Shown piece after piece: positions 1 to 7,772 of a stretch of DNA of 31,461 nucleotides (the first letter of the stretch is position 1; each line of letters starts with the position of its first letter). A program made the position numbers and the translations under genes. The notes under the pieces were generated by a model, which was not told the DNA's origin, ran no database searches, and worked only from the letters and a program-made list of their open reading frames with translations. The stretch is taken from assembly GCA_964461295.1 (NCBI GenBank), contig CAYWTX010000352.1, positions 1-31,461 of the forward strand, read 5' to 3'. This DNA is from CAYWTX01 sp964461295. Lineage in GTDB: Bacteria > Planctomycetota > Phycisphaerae > SM23-33.

Positions 1-141
1 CTCCTTGCCGCCGACGGCGATTGTCTGGTGACCGGCGACAGGGATCTGCTCGGCCTGGGCGAATTCAGTGGCCTTCCGATCCTCTCCCCGCGGCAACTGC
101 TGGCCCGCCTGCGGCAGTCTGTTCCGCCTTCCCGCCCGTAA
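1..141 (+). CDS. PIN-domain protein, C-terminal part (5' end outside window)
   Basis: Frame 1 is open from the first base to a TAA at 139-141 and gives 46 residues. It carries the hallmark end of a COG1569-type PIN domain: an acidic segment reading DCLVTGDRDLL, then GLPILSPRQLLARL. The TGDRDLL stretch holds the last acidic metal-binding residues of the PIN fold, and the final beta-strand and helix follow. Proteins of this family are usually VapC-like ribonuclease toxins or PIN proteins without a known partner. The start, any antitoxin gene, and the remaining catalytic acids lie outside the window, so a toxin role is inferred only from family membership. Confidence 0.7.
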   Translation, partial: LLAADGDCLVTGDRDLLGLGEFSGLPILSPRQLLARLRQSVPPSRP

Positions 142-179
142 CAGACCGAAGGGGCGCCGGCTCGCCTTCCCGTTCCTGC

Positions 180-284
180 CCGGCCGAGGTGGGCCTGGCG
201 GCCGCGGTGATGGTGCTTCGCGCGATCGAGAGCATGGAGACAGGCAAGCGGATCGAACTGAAGCCGGAGGAGTTCAGGGCGTAG
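180..284 (+). pseudogene. Possible remnant of a Gfo/Idh/MocA oxidoreductase C-terminus
   Basis: The frame ending at TAG 282-284 encodes a helix-like tail, AAAVMVLRAIESMETGKRIEL. It resembles the final helix and strand of Gfo/Idh/MocA sugar oxidoreductases, where a phrase like 'IESxxTGRxVEL' is common. Upstream in this frame the translation is proline/arginine-rich and overlaps the PIN reading frame, so it does not look like protein. No start codon with a ribosome site precedes the recognisable part. I read it as the 3' scrap of a deleted gene. The match is short and could be chance. Confidence 0.3.
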
Positions 285-335
285 GGCAACGGTCCCCCCG
301 CACTGTGCAATCGCCGCCGGCAGGAAGGACACCCT

Positions 336-2672
336 ATGGAACGTTTCGGCCACTTCGACGAAGACACCGGTGAGTACGTCATCACGACGCCGCGGACCTC
401 GCGGCCCCAGGAGAACTTCCTCTTCAACGAGCGGTACTTCGCGTGTGTCCACCAGACGGGCAACGGGTTCTCGCGTTACACCGATCCGCGCGGCTACGCC
501 ACCACAATCGTCAAGGGCGGCATCGAGCCCGCCCACAACAGCCTCTCGCGCATCATCTATGTCCGCGATGACGACACCGGCGACTACTGGTGCGTCGGCT
601 GGTACCCGGTCTGTCGCGAACCCGACGTCTACGAATGCCGCCAGGGACCCGGGTACACGGTCGTCAGCAACCAGACCGATGGTGTGGCGGCCCGGTGGCG
701 GCTCTTCGTTCCGCGCGGCGAAACGCCGGTGGAGCTCTGGACGCTGAGTCTGCGGAACACAGGCGGCCGTTCGCGGCGGCTGTCGGTCTTTTCCGTGGCT
801 GTCCTTTCGCTGGAGAGCAGCGTCGGAACCTATGGTCACGAATCGTACCTGAACACGGTCCCGCTGAAGCGCGCACATGGCGTGGCCGCGCGCAAGGCGG
901 CGTTCACGCTCCCCAATCCGTACTTCGCCGCGTTGTTCATCTCGGGCCGGCGGCCGACCTCGTGGGACGGCGATCTCAACACCTTCATGGACCAGTTCCG
1001 GTCGTTGGCCAACCCGATCGGGCTGACCCGCCCTCGCTGCCGCCGATCCATCGCCAGCCGCGACCCGGTCGCGGGCATACTGCATCACGCGATCGTCCTG
1101 AAGCCCGGCGCCGAATGGAGGAACGACTATCTGGCCGGCGCGGCGGATGTGTTCCATTGGGAACGCGATGCCGCCGAGGGCGACCGTCGTTACTTGCGCG
1201 ACGGCGGCAAATCGGTCGATCGCGCCTTCGCGGCCACCGTCAGCGGCATCCGCAACCGATTGGCTCGCGTCGCCATCGGCACCGCCGACCGCCGATTCAA
1301 TCGCGTTTTCAATCAGTGGATCCCGCTGCTGATCGATTGGGGCACGACATCGGGCCGATGGGGAATGCTCGGCTACCGCGACATCGTGCAGCAGGCACAG
1401 GGGCTGGCAATGTTCGACCCCGCCAAGTCGCGCGCACGACTCGAACAAGCCCTGCGCCACCAGTACCGCGACGGCTGCGCCGTCCGCTCGTTCCCGGCGG
1501 TTCACGAAGACTCGAAGATGAAGTACGCGGATTCCAGTCTCTGGCTGGTCGATGCCGTAACCGAGTACGTGAAGGAAACCGGCGACGCCGCCTTTCTGGA
1601 CGAGCCGATCCCGTACATCGACAGCGACCAGGCCGATCCCGTCCTGTGCCACATGCAGCGCGGATTGGACGCCCTCTGGAACGACCGAGGCGGGCATGGT
1701 CTCTGCCGCATTCATCAGGGCGACTGGAACGATTCGCTCACGCACGTCGGCAGGCAGGGCCGCGGCGAGAGCGTCATGCTGTCGCAGTCGTTCGCCAAGG
1801 CCTGTCTGGTGATGGCGGAGTTGCACGAGCACCGGGGGGATCGCGCGGCCGCGAAGCGCTGCCGCCGGCGCCACGTCGCGTTCCGGGAGAACCTGAACCG
1901 CCACGCCTGGGACGGCGCCTGGTATGTCCGCGGGTTCGACGACGACGGCAATCCGATCGGTTCGCGCCGGTGCCGCGAAGGGAAGATGTTCGTGAACAGC
2001 CAATCCTGGGCCTTGATATCCGAAACGGCGCCGGCACGGCGCGTACCGGTCCTGTTGCGCAGCTTGCGGCGGTTCTTGCGCACACCGTACGGCTACGCCA
2101 TGCTCTGGCCGACCTTCACCAGCGCCACGCCCAACATCGGCCGCTTGTCCTGTCTCGAACCCGGGTGCAGCGAGAACGGCAGCGTTTACACGCACGCCAA
2201 CGCGTTCCTCGCGGTCGCGCTCGCGCACGCCGGCCTGGCCGACGAGGCGCTGGACGTGATCCGGCGAATCATGCCGTACAACCCCTCGAATCCAAGCAGT
2301 TCGGTCATTCCCTACCAGCTTTCCAACGGCTACGGCGGGCCGGCGCACCGTACCGAGCCGGGCAAGGCGCAGTTTGGTTGGAGCACGGGGTCCGGCGCCT
2401 GGCTGCACCAGGCCGTTGTGGAATTCCTGTTTGGCGCCAGGCGAGGCTATGACGGGTTGACTCTGCACCCGTGCCTGCCCTCCTCCTGGCGCAACGTCTC
2501 GCTCGAACGCACGTACCGGGGTTGCCGCTATCTCATCCGTTACCGTCGCCATCGCCAAGGCGCGGGCGGTCGCCTGATCAAGGTGACTGTCAACGGGCAA
2601 CCCCACGACCCGGCGGCGCCGCTGCCCATTGAGCCAGGTTGCCAGCTGGACGTTCGGGCGATCGTCGGGTGA
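336..2672 (+). CDS. GH94-family glycoside phosphorylase (cellobiose/chitobiose phosphorylase-like)
   Basis: This 778-residue protein should cleave a beta-linked disaccharide or short oligosaccharide with phosphate to give a sugar 1-phosphate in the cytoplasm. The N-terminal beta-sandwich (about residues 10-270) opens with the family-typical N-E-R-Y-F and Y-T-D-P-R-G-Y segments. An (alpha/alpha)6 barrel follows with R-W-G-M-L-G-Y-R-D near 341-349. The G-D-W-N-D motif at 462-466 holds the general-acid aspartate of GH94, and G-R-G-E-S-V lies just after it. Later the family phrases N-S-Q-S-W-A and N-G-S-V-Y-T-H-A-N-A are present. Length fits single-enzyme GH94 phosphorylases, not the giant cyclic-glucan synthases. 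No signal peptide is visible. An AGGAAGG ribosome site lies 7 bases before the ATG. Substrate (cellobiose, chitobiose, laminaribiose or other) cannot be read from sequence alone. Confidence 0.88.
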   Translation: MERFGHFDEDTGEYVITTPRTSRPQENFLFNERYFACVHQTGNGFSRYTDPRGYATTIVKGGIEPAHNSLSRIIYVRDDDTGDYWCVGWYPVCREPDVYECRQGPGYTVVSNQTDGVAARWRLFVPRGETPVELWTLSLRNTGGRSRRLSVFSVAVLSLESSVGTYGHESYLNTVPLKRAHGVAARKAAFTLPNPYFAALFISGRRPTSWDGDLNTFMDQFRSLANPIGLTRPRCRRSIASRDPVAGILHHAIVLKPGAEWRNDYLAGAADVFHWERDAAEGDRRYLRDGGKSVDRAFAATVSGIRNRLARVAIGTADRRFNRVFNQWIPLLIDWGTTSGRWGMLGYRDIVQQAQGLAMFDPAKSRARLEQALRHQYRDGCAVRSFPAVHEDSKMKYADSSLWLVDAVTEYVKETGDAAFLDEPIPYIDSDQADPVLCHMQRGLDALWNDRGGHGLCRIHQGDWNDSLTHVGRQGRGESVMLSQSFAKACLVMAELHEHRGDRAAAKRCRRRHVAFRENLNRHAWDGAWYVRGFDDDGNPIGSRRCREGKMFVNSQSWALISETAPARRVPVLLRSLRRFLRTPYGYAMLWPTFTSATPNIGRLSCLEPGCSENGSVYTHANAFLAVALAHAGLADEALDVIRRIMPYNPSNPSSSVIPYQLSNGYGGPAHRTEPGKAQFGWSTGSGAWLHQAVVEFLFGARRGYDGLTLHPCLPSSWRNVSLERTYRGCRYLIRYRRHRQGAGGRLIKVTVNGQPHDPAAPLPIEPGCQLDVRAIVG

Positions 2673-2677
2673 TGGGA

Positions 2678-2700
2678 TTCAGCCGCTGCATACGGCTGAA
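2678..2700 (+). terminator. Hairpin after the GH94 gene
   Basis: Six bases after the GH94 stop codon there is a perfect 8-bp inverted repeat, TTCAGCCG (2678-2685) and CGGCTGAA (2693-2700), with a 7-base loop. No T-run follows, so it may be a weak or factor-dependent terminator or an RNA-stabilising hairpin. Confidence 0.45.
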
Positions 2701-2896
2701 GTCCTGCCGCTTCCGGAACCATTCGGGGCTCGGGAGACAGGCGGGCCGAAGCGGGTTCTGAGGCGCTGCCTCCCGGGCGAGTCTCCGCGGACGCGAGGTT
2801 GTTTTCGCGGGCGGGCGGCGGTAGGCTTTCGTATTGCGCCGTGGACTTGGCGACACGCGGAACACGCTCCGCCGGTAACGACAGGAGAAACGCACG

Positions 2897-3397
2897 ATGC
2901 CAGAAGCGACCGAACGTCCCGCGGGCACGGAAGACCAGGATGAGATCATACGGCAGAGCACCGTGCTCGTCGTGGACGACAACGCGCAGAACCTTGAGTT
3001 GCTGGTGGCCTACCTGGACGGCATCCGGTGCGGGGTCCAGACGGCCGCCGACGGCCTGGAGGCCCTGGAGAAGGTCCGCCAGTCGCCGCCGGACCTGATC
3101 CTGCTGGACGTGATGATGCCAAGAATGAGCGGCTTCGAGGTCTGCCGCAAGCTCAAGAGCGACCCGGCCACTCGCGACATTCCGATCATCATGGTGACGG
3201 CCCTGAACGAGTTGGGCGACATCGAGCGCGGGGTGGAGAGCGGGACCGACGATTTCATCACCAAACCGGTCAATCGCATGGAGTTGACCACCCGCGTCCG
3301 CAGCCTGCTCCGCGTGCGACACCTGAAAGGCGAACTCGACCGGACGCTGGCCTACCTCAACGACGTGGAAGGCGAAGGGGAGGGGAAGCCCGCGTAG
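2897..3397 (+). CDS. Single-domain response regulator (receiver only)
   Basis: This 166-residue protein is a CheY-like receiver with no output domain. All phosphorylation residues are present: the acidic pair D27-D28, the phospho-acceptor D71 in L-L-D-V-M-M-P, switch residue T101, and K123 in the T-K-P motif. The sequence is of the type that precedes GGDEF or HD-GYP domains (PleD/RpfG-like). Here the protein ends about 25 residues after the fold in a charged, probably coiled tail (R-H-L-K-G-E-L-D). The ATG has an AGGAG ribosome site 9 bases upstream. No histidine kinase is adjacent, so it is an orphan regulator in this window. It probably acts through protein-protein contacts; the partner is unknown. 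Confidence 0.9.
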   Translation: MPEATERPAGTEDQDEIIRQSTVLVVDDNAQNLELLVAYLDGIRCGVQTAADGLEALEKVRQSPPDLILLDVMMPRMSGFEVCRKLKSDPATRDIPIIMVTALNELGDIERGVESGTDDFITKPVNRMELTTRVRSLLRVRHLKGELDRTLAYLNDVEGEGEGKPA

Positions 3398-3460
3398 CGG
3401 GCCCCGGCGACCAGCGACGCGGGCTTCGCCCGCCGCAGAAGGCAGCAGCCAGCAGCACCG

Positions 3461-3490
3461 GTCCGCGTCTCCCCGCGTCTCCGCGTCTTC
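3461..3490. repeat. Short degenerate tandem repeat (CGCGTCT words)
   Basis: Between the response regulator and the peptidase gene the sequence repeats the word CGCGTCT three times with small spacers (CCGCGTCTCC, CCGCGTCTCC, GCGTCTTCCC). Just upstream, GCGGGC-TTC-GCCCGC forms a tight hairpin. Both resemble the low-complexity intergenic words seen elsewhere in this window. Confidence 0.5.
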
Positions 3491-3556
3491 CCGGCGCCCC
3501 GGCACGCGGGTATGATTGTGGCAGTGGTTCTTCCGAAACCTGCACGGAGCAAGAGG

Positions 3557-6253
3557 ATGAAACATCGGCGTTCGCTTCGCCTGCTGCCTGTCGTCGCCAT
3601 CGTCCTGCCCTTCGCCCTCCCGCTTGCCGCCGACGAACCCGCGTCCTCGCCGGCCGCCGCCAAGCCCCGCGAGATCGCCGAGCGGACCCTCGCCGCAAGC
3701 GGCACCGTCGTCGTGCGGCTGGACAACGGCCTGCCGGTGATCGTCAAGGCCGTGCGAAACGCCCCGGTGGTGTGCGTGCGTGCGTATGTGCGGGCCGGCA
3801 GCCTGTACGAAGGCGAGTTCCTCGGCGCCGGCGTCAGCCACCTGCTGGAGCACCTGGTGGCCAAGGGCGAGGTCGAGCACGACGGCGCGAAGACCGCCCC
3901 CAGGGCCGCCCCCGGCTCCCGCGACCGCGTGCAGGAGATCGGCGGGCAGTCCAACGCCTCCACGTCGATGGACCGCACGCAGTACTACATCGAGGCCGCC
4001 GCGGGCAAGACCGACGACTGCATCGACCTCATCGCCGACTGGATGGCTCGCCCCCTCATCACGAAGGAAGACTTCCAGCGCGAGCACGGCGTCGTCCAGC
4101 GCGAACTGGAACTTGGCAAGGACAACCCCGGCCGCATCATGTGGGACACCCACGGGCGCGACGTGTTCGGCACGCACCCGGCCGCGGCGCCGGTGATCGG
4201 CTTCGCCCGCCCGCTGCGCGACCTGGGATACCAGGACGTGCGGACGTACCACGCCCGGATGTACACGCCGGCGAACATGGCGCTGGTGGTGGTGGGCGAC
4301 GTGGACGTGGAGAAGGTGCTCGATCGCGTGTGCAAAGCATTTGCGGGCTTTGAGCGGGGGCGAGTGGCCAGCCTGTCGCTGCCGGAGGTCGATCCGCTGT
4401 CCGGCGTGCGGCGCTCGGTGCGGGTCCTGCCCAACATCAAGGAAGCGATGCAGGAGATGAGTTTCCAGACCGTCTCGCTGCTGAATGAGGACCTCTACGC
4501 CCTGGACGCCCTCAGTACGGTGCTGTCCGGCGGCGAGTCCAGCCGGCTGGTGAAGAAGCTCCGCCGCGACCTGAAGCTGGTCACCACCATCGAGGCCTCG
4601 AGCTGGACGCCTGAGTGGGGCAAGGGCCTGTTCACCGTGTCCTTCCGCGGCGATCCCAACAAGGCCGATGTGGCCGAGAAGGCCGTCCTCGACGAACTGC
4701 GGGCCCTGGCGGAAAAGGGCGTGGCGAGCGAGGAGTTGGCCCGCGCCAAGCGGCAGATGGTGGCCCAGTACGTCTACTCGCAGCAGTCGGTGGACTCGAT
4801 CGCCTCGACGCTCGGAACCGACTATCTCTCCACCGGCGACGTGGACTTCTCGCGCTGCTACACGCGGAAGGTGCAGGCCGTGGCGCCCGAGCAGGTGCAG
4901 GCCGTGGCGAGGAAGTACTTCACCTTCGACCGCATGGCGGTCACGCGGCTGGTGCCCAGGTCGGCGGCCGCTCCGGTCGCCGCGACGGCCGCGGGCGTCG
5001 CCAAGGCCCAGGCCGAGCTGCTCACGTTGCCCAACGGCCTGCGCGTGGTGCTCAAGCCGACCGACGCGGTGCAGTTGGTCTCGATGACGCTGGCGGCCCG
5101 CGGCGGCGTGCTGCTGGAGGACGCCAACACCAGCGGCCTGGGCTCGCTGACAGCGGCGCTGACCACCAAGGGCGCCGGCAAGCGCAGCGCCGAGGACATC
5201 GCCACGTTCTTCGCCAACGCCGGTGGAAACATCGGCAGCGCATGCGGCAACAACACGACCTACTGGAACGCGACCGTCCTGGACGACAGCTTCGCCACGG
5301 CGCTGGAAATCCTCGCCGACGTGGTCGTCCGCCCGACGATGGACAAGAAGGAACTGGAGATCCTGCGCCCGCTTCACCTGGCCGGCATCGACCGCATCGA
5401 CGAGCAGTGGATGGGACAACTCCAGTCGTTCTTCCGCGGCAAGTTCTACGTCCACTCGCCGTACCGGCTCGACCTCCTCGGCCGCAAGAGCGTCGTCTCC
5501 GCCGCCACGAGCGATCAGCTCGCCGCGTGGCAGCGCAAGAACATCCGCGCGGGCGACAGCGTGCTGGCCATCTGCGGCAACTTCGACGCCACGGCCGCGA
5601 AGAAGGCCGTCGAGCGGCTGTTTGCCGATATGCCGGCCGGGAAGACGGACCTGAGGATTCCCGCCCCGCGGCAGGTGGCGCCGGCCGGCGAGAAGTACGA
5701 ACTGAAGACCGACAAGCAGGTGGGCGCGGTGATGATTGGCGCTCCGGGCATGAAGCTGGACGACGAGGACCGATTCGCCGTCAACGTGCTGGACACGATC
5801 ATCAGCGGGTGGCAGCTGCCCTCCGGCTGGCTGCACACCGAGCTTCGCGGCAAGCAGCTCGTCTACGTGGTGCATGCGCAGAACTGGGCCGGCCTGGCGC
5901 CGGGGGCGTTTCTCGCCTACGCCGCCGGCCAGCCGGAGAAGATGCCCGAGGTGATCGACATCCTCCATCGCAACCTGCGGAAGGCGGCTGGGTACAAGCC
6001 GACGCGGGAAGAGGTGGACATCGCGGTGAACACGATCCTGACGGCGGAATTGCTGGACAATCAGTCGATGAGCGAACTGGCGATGGCGGCGGCGCTGGAC
6101 GAACTGTACGGTTTCGGGTACGACTTCCGCGGCAAGCTCGAGGCAAAGTACCGCAAGGTGACGCCGGAAGCGGTGGCGGCCGCGGGGAAGAAGTACCTCA
6201 GCGGCGGCTATGTGACGTGCGTATCCCTGCCGGCGGCGCCATCGAGCAAGTAG
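3557..6253 (+). CDS. Secreted M16-family zinc metallopeptidase, two M16 halves
   Basis: This 898-residue protein starts with a signal peptide (M-K-H-R-R, then a hydrophobic core to about residue 24, L-P-L-A-A-D), so it should act outside the cytoplasmic membrane. The N-terminal M16 half has the inverted zinc motif H-L-L-E-H at 95-99. The third zinc ligand is E183 in V-V-Q-R-E-L-E, in the helix that follows the Q-S-N-A-S-T-S strand. The second half (from about 480) repeats the fold, but at the matching place reads S-G-L-G-S-L-T-A-A-L and has no zinc motif, as in pitrilysin/PqqL-type tandem enzymes. A GTG-free ATG at 3557 is chosen because it begins the signal peptide and has GGAGCAAGAGG upstream; an earlier in-frame ATG at 3512 would spoil the signal sequence. 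It likely degrades small peptides. The native substrate is unknown. Confidence 0.88.
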   Translation: MKHRRSLRLLPVVAIVLPFALPLAADEPASSPAAAKPREIAERTLAASGTVVVRLDNGLPVIVKAVRNAPVVCVRAYVRAGSLYEGEFLGAGVSHLLEHLVAKGEVEHDGAKTAPRAAPGSRDRVQEIGGQSNASTSMDRTQYYIEAAAGKTDDCIDLIADWMARPLITKEDFQREHGVVQRELELGKDNPGRIMWDTHGRDVFGTHPAAAPVIGFARPLRDLGYQDVRTYHARMYTPANMALVVVGDVDVEKVLDRVCKAFAGFERGRVASLSLPEVDPLSGVRRSVRVLPNIKEAMQEMSFQTVSLLNEDLYALDALSTVLSGGESSRLVKKLRRDLKLVTTIEASSWTPEWGKGLFTVSFRGDPNKADVAEKAVLDELRALAEKGVASEELARAKRQMVAQYVYSQQSVDSIASTLGTDYLSTGDVDFSRCYTRKVQAVAPEQVQAVARKYFTFDRMAVTRLVPRSAAAPVAATAAGVAKAQAELLTLPNGLRVVLKPTDAVQLVSMTLAARGGVLLEDANTSGLGSLTAALTTKGAGKRSAEDIATFFANAGGNIGSACGNNTTYWNATVLDDSFATALEILADVVVRPTMDKKELEILRPLHLAGIDRIDEQWMGQLQSFFRGKFYVHSPYRLDLLGRKSVVSAATSDQLAAWQRKNIRAGDSVLAICGNFDATAAKKAVERLFADMPAGKTDLRIPAPRQVAPAGEKYELKTDKQVGAVMIGAPGMKLDDEDRFAVNVLDTIISGWQLPSGWLHTELRGKQLVYVVHAQNWAGLAPGAFLAYAAGQPEKMPEVIDILHRNLRKAAGYKPTREEVDIAVNTILTAELLDNQSMSELAMAAALDELYGFGYDFRGKLEAKYRKVTPEAVAAAGKKYLSGGYVTCVSLPAAPSSK

Positions 6254-6294
6254 ACCACGAATTACACGAATGGAAGGCACGAATCACACGAACC
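6253..6294. repeat. Family A repeat, half copy (ACCACGAATTACACGAA)
   Basis: Directly at the stop codon of the M16 gene is GACCACGAATTACACGAA, followed by the related words CACGAATCACACGAA. The same word forms both arms of an inverted repeat at 19050-19158. Here only one arm is seen. The last G of the TAG stop codon belongs to the repeat. Confidence 0.6.
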
Positions 6295-6330
6295 GGGAGG
6301 GATGGGTCGAGAAGACGTGTGGAACGCCCA

Positions 6331-6453
6331 CAACGGGAAGTCTTGTTCGTAGTACCGCCGTAAGGCGGGCCGTTTCCGACTGAGAGCGTGGCGGGATGCC
6401 GCCGACGCCTGCCCCGTTGGGGGCGGGACTACGAACGAGGAAGAATGCCCGTT
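6331..6453. repeat. Family E imperfect inverted repeat with GTACCGCC/GGCGG core
   Basis: AACGGG and GTTCGTAGT occur on the left (6332-6353) and come back in reverse complement on the right (ACTACGAAC at 6428-6436, CCCGTT at 6448-6453). The left arm runs into TACCGCCGTAAGGCGG, which is itself a small hairpin. The whole element is about 120 bp, lies between two plus-strand genes, and ends close to the cyclodeaminase start. A similar core, GGCGGTACTGCCGCC, is found at 23667-23681. Confidence 0.55.
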
Positions 6454-6519
6454 TCCCTTCGCGCAACTGGTGGTCTCCGGGCCCTGATCGCGGTAGAACT
6501 CCAGAACGCGGAGAAACTG

Positions 6520-7143
6520 ATGGACAAAGTGGACCTGCTCTCGTTATCGGTGCGGGACTTCGCCGCGGCCACGGCCGCCAGGCAACCCACGCCCGGCGGC
6601 GGCAGCGTCGCCGGCGCGGTCGGCTCGCTCGGGGTGGCCCTGGGCGAGATGGCCCTGGCGTTCACCGCGGGCAAGAAGAAGTACGCCGCTCACGCCGCGT
6701 TCCACGAGCATGCGGCCAGGCGGCTGGCCAAGGCGCGCGAGATGTTCCAGCAGCTTGTGGCCGACGACGTGGCGGCGTTCGGCAATTACCAGGACGCGTC
6801 GCGGCTGGAGGATGTCGCGGCCAAGCGCGAGGCGATGCAGCTTGCCGTCGCGGCCGCCATCGACGTGCCCCGCGAGGCGTCCAAGCTCGCCCTGGCCGTG
6901 CTGGAGGACCTGCTCGCCCTGGGCGACAAGACCAGCCCGCACCTCGTGAGCGACCTCGTCGCGGCGGCCGCGCTGCTGGAGGCCGTCTGCCGCCTGTGCG
7001 ACTACAACGTCCGCATCAACGTGCCGAACGTGGCCGACGCCGCGGCGGCGGCGGATGTCAAGCAGTCCTCGGCCAACGACCTCGCCCGCGCGGTCGAGCT
7101 GCGCCGGCAGGTCGAGGCGGCCGTGGCTGGGCACTTGTCGTAA
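6520..7143 (+). CDS. Cyclodeaminase/methenyl-THF cyclohydrolase (FTCD C-terminal domain family)
   Basis: This 207-residue protein is a stand-alone FTCD_C domain. The family signature P-T-P-G-G-G-S-V-A sits at 23-31, and A-D-D-V-A-A-F at 81-87 holds conserved acidic residues of the active site. The rest is predicted all-helical, as in this fold. The family either deaminates formimino-tetrahydrofolate or hydrolyses methenyl-tetrahydrofolate (FchA-like). With no formiminotransferase domain attached and no histidine-degradation genes near, a cyclohydrolase role in one-carbon metabolism is the better guess. I chose the ATG at 6520 because it has GGAG six bases upstream and matches the usual family length; upstream in-frame codons lie in the repeat element. 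Confidence 0.85.
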   Translation: MDKVDLLSLSVRDFAAATAARQPTPGGGSVAGAVGSLGVALGEMALAFTAGKKKYAAHAAFHEHAARRLAKAREMFQQLVADDVAAFGNYQDASRLEDVAAKREAMQLAVAAAIDVPREASKLALAVLEDLLALGDKTSPHLVSDLVAAAALLEAVCRLCDYNVRINVPNVADAAAAADVKQSSANDLARAVELRRQVEAAVAGHLS

Positions 7144-7152
7144 CGGAGCATT

Positions 7153-7241
7153 GACCACCGAGGCACAGAGGGCGCAGAGATAAGAAGAGGCTTCCTCTCT
7201 TTGCTCTGTAACCTCCGTGACCTCTGTGCCTCTGTGGTGGA
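7153..7241. repeat. Family B inverted repeat (CCACCGAGGCACAGAGG)
   Basis: The left arm ACCACCGAGGCACAGAGG (7154-7171) returns in reverse complement as CCTCTGTGCCTCTGTGGTGG (7221-7240) with one 2-base indel. Inside, AGAAGAGG and CCTCTCT words allow the hairpin to continue. A half copy is present at 23625-23637. The element ends ten bases before the next start codon, so its right arm lies over the ribosome-binding region of that gene. Confidence 0.7.
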
Positions 7242-7250
7242 TTGGGTCCT

Positions 7251-7772
7251 ATGGGCAAAGAATACGAAATCTCACACGCCGGCGACGCCTGTGCCGCGTG
7301 CGGCAAACAGATGCAGCCGGGCGAGGAACTGGTCGCCACCGTCCAGCCGGGCGGGGAGACCGACGGCCAGGAAGTTTTCGTGCGACGCGATTTTTGCGCG
7401 CCGTGCTGGTCGGCCGATGGCGAGAAGCTCGCCGGGCCCGACTCGCTGGGCACGTGGCGGACGCGCGTCCCGCGGGCGAAGGAGAAGAAGAAGCTGTTCG
7501 TCGACGACGAGGTGCTGGCCGGCTTCTTCCAGCGGCTGGAAGGCGTCGAGGACCCGTCGCGGCAGCAGTTCCGCTTCGTGCTGGCGCTGGTCCTCATGCG
7601 CAAGAGAATGCTGGTCTACGACCGCTCGGAGGCCACCGACGCCGGCGACGTCTGGACGCTGCACTTCCGCGGCCGGGACGGCGCGTGGCGCGTCGTCGAT
7701 CCGAAGATGGACGAGGACAAGATCGCCGAAGTCAGCCGGCAGCTTGGCGAGATCTTGCAGGGAGAACTATGA
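7251..7772 (+). CDS. Hypothetical four-cysteine (zinc-ribbon-like) protein
   Basis: I do not recognise a named family. The 173-residue product has two CxxC pairs, C14/C17 (C-A-A-C-G-K) and C49/C52 (F-C-A-P-C-W), spaced as in a treble-clef or zinc-ribbon fold. The C-terminal two thirds are helical and charged (K-E-K-K-K; V-L-A-L-V-L-M-R-K-R-M) and then form a short beta segment W-T-L-H-F-R-G-R-D-G-A-W-R-V-V-D. No signal peptide is seen, so it is probably cytoplasmic. The ATG at 7251 is preferred over the TTG at 7242 because it follows the repeat cleanly, but no strong ribosome site is visible for either. Its TGA overlaps the next ATG (ATGA), which suggests coupled translation with the putative lipoprotein. 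Confidence 0.7.
   Translation: MGKEYEISHAGDACAACGKQMQPGEELVATVQPGGETDGQEVFVRRDFCAPCWSADGEKLAGPDSLGTWRTRVPRAKEKKKLFVDDEVLAGFFQRLEGVEDPSRQQFRFVLALVLMRKRMLVYDRSEATDAGDVWTLHFRGRDGAWRVVDPKMDEDKIAEVSRQLGEILQGEL

Noticed and set aside
2540..6280. A 1246-codon open frame on the minus strand opposite the M16 peptidase
   Set aside because: It mirrors the high-GC third positions of the real plus-strand gene; the translation is rich in R, G, H and V with no fold-like motifs, and the peptidase on the other strand has clear catalytic residues and a signal peptide.
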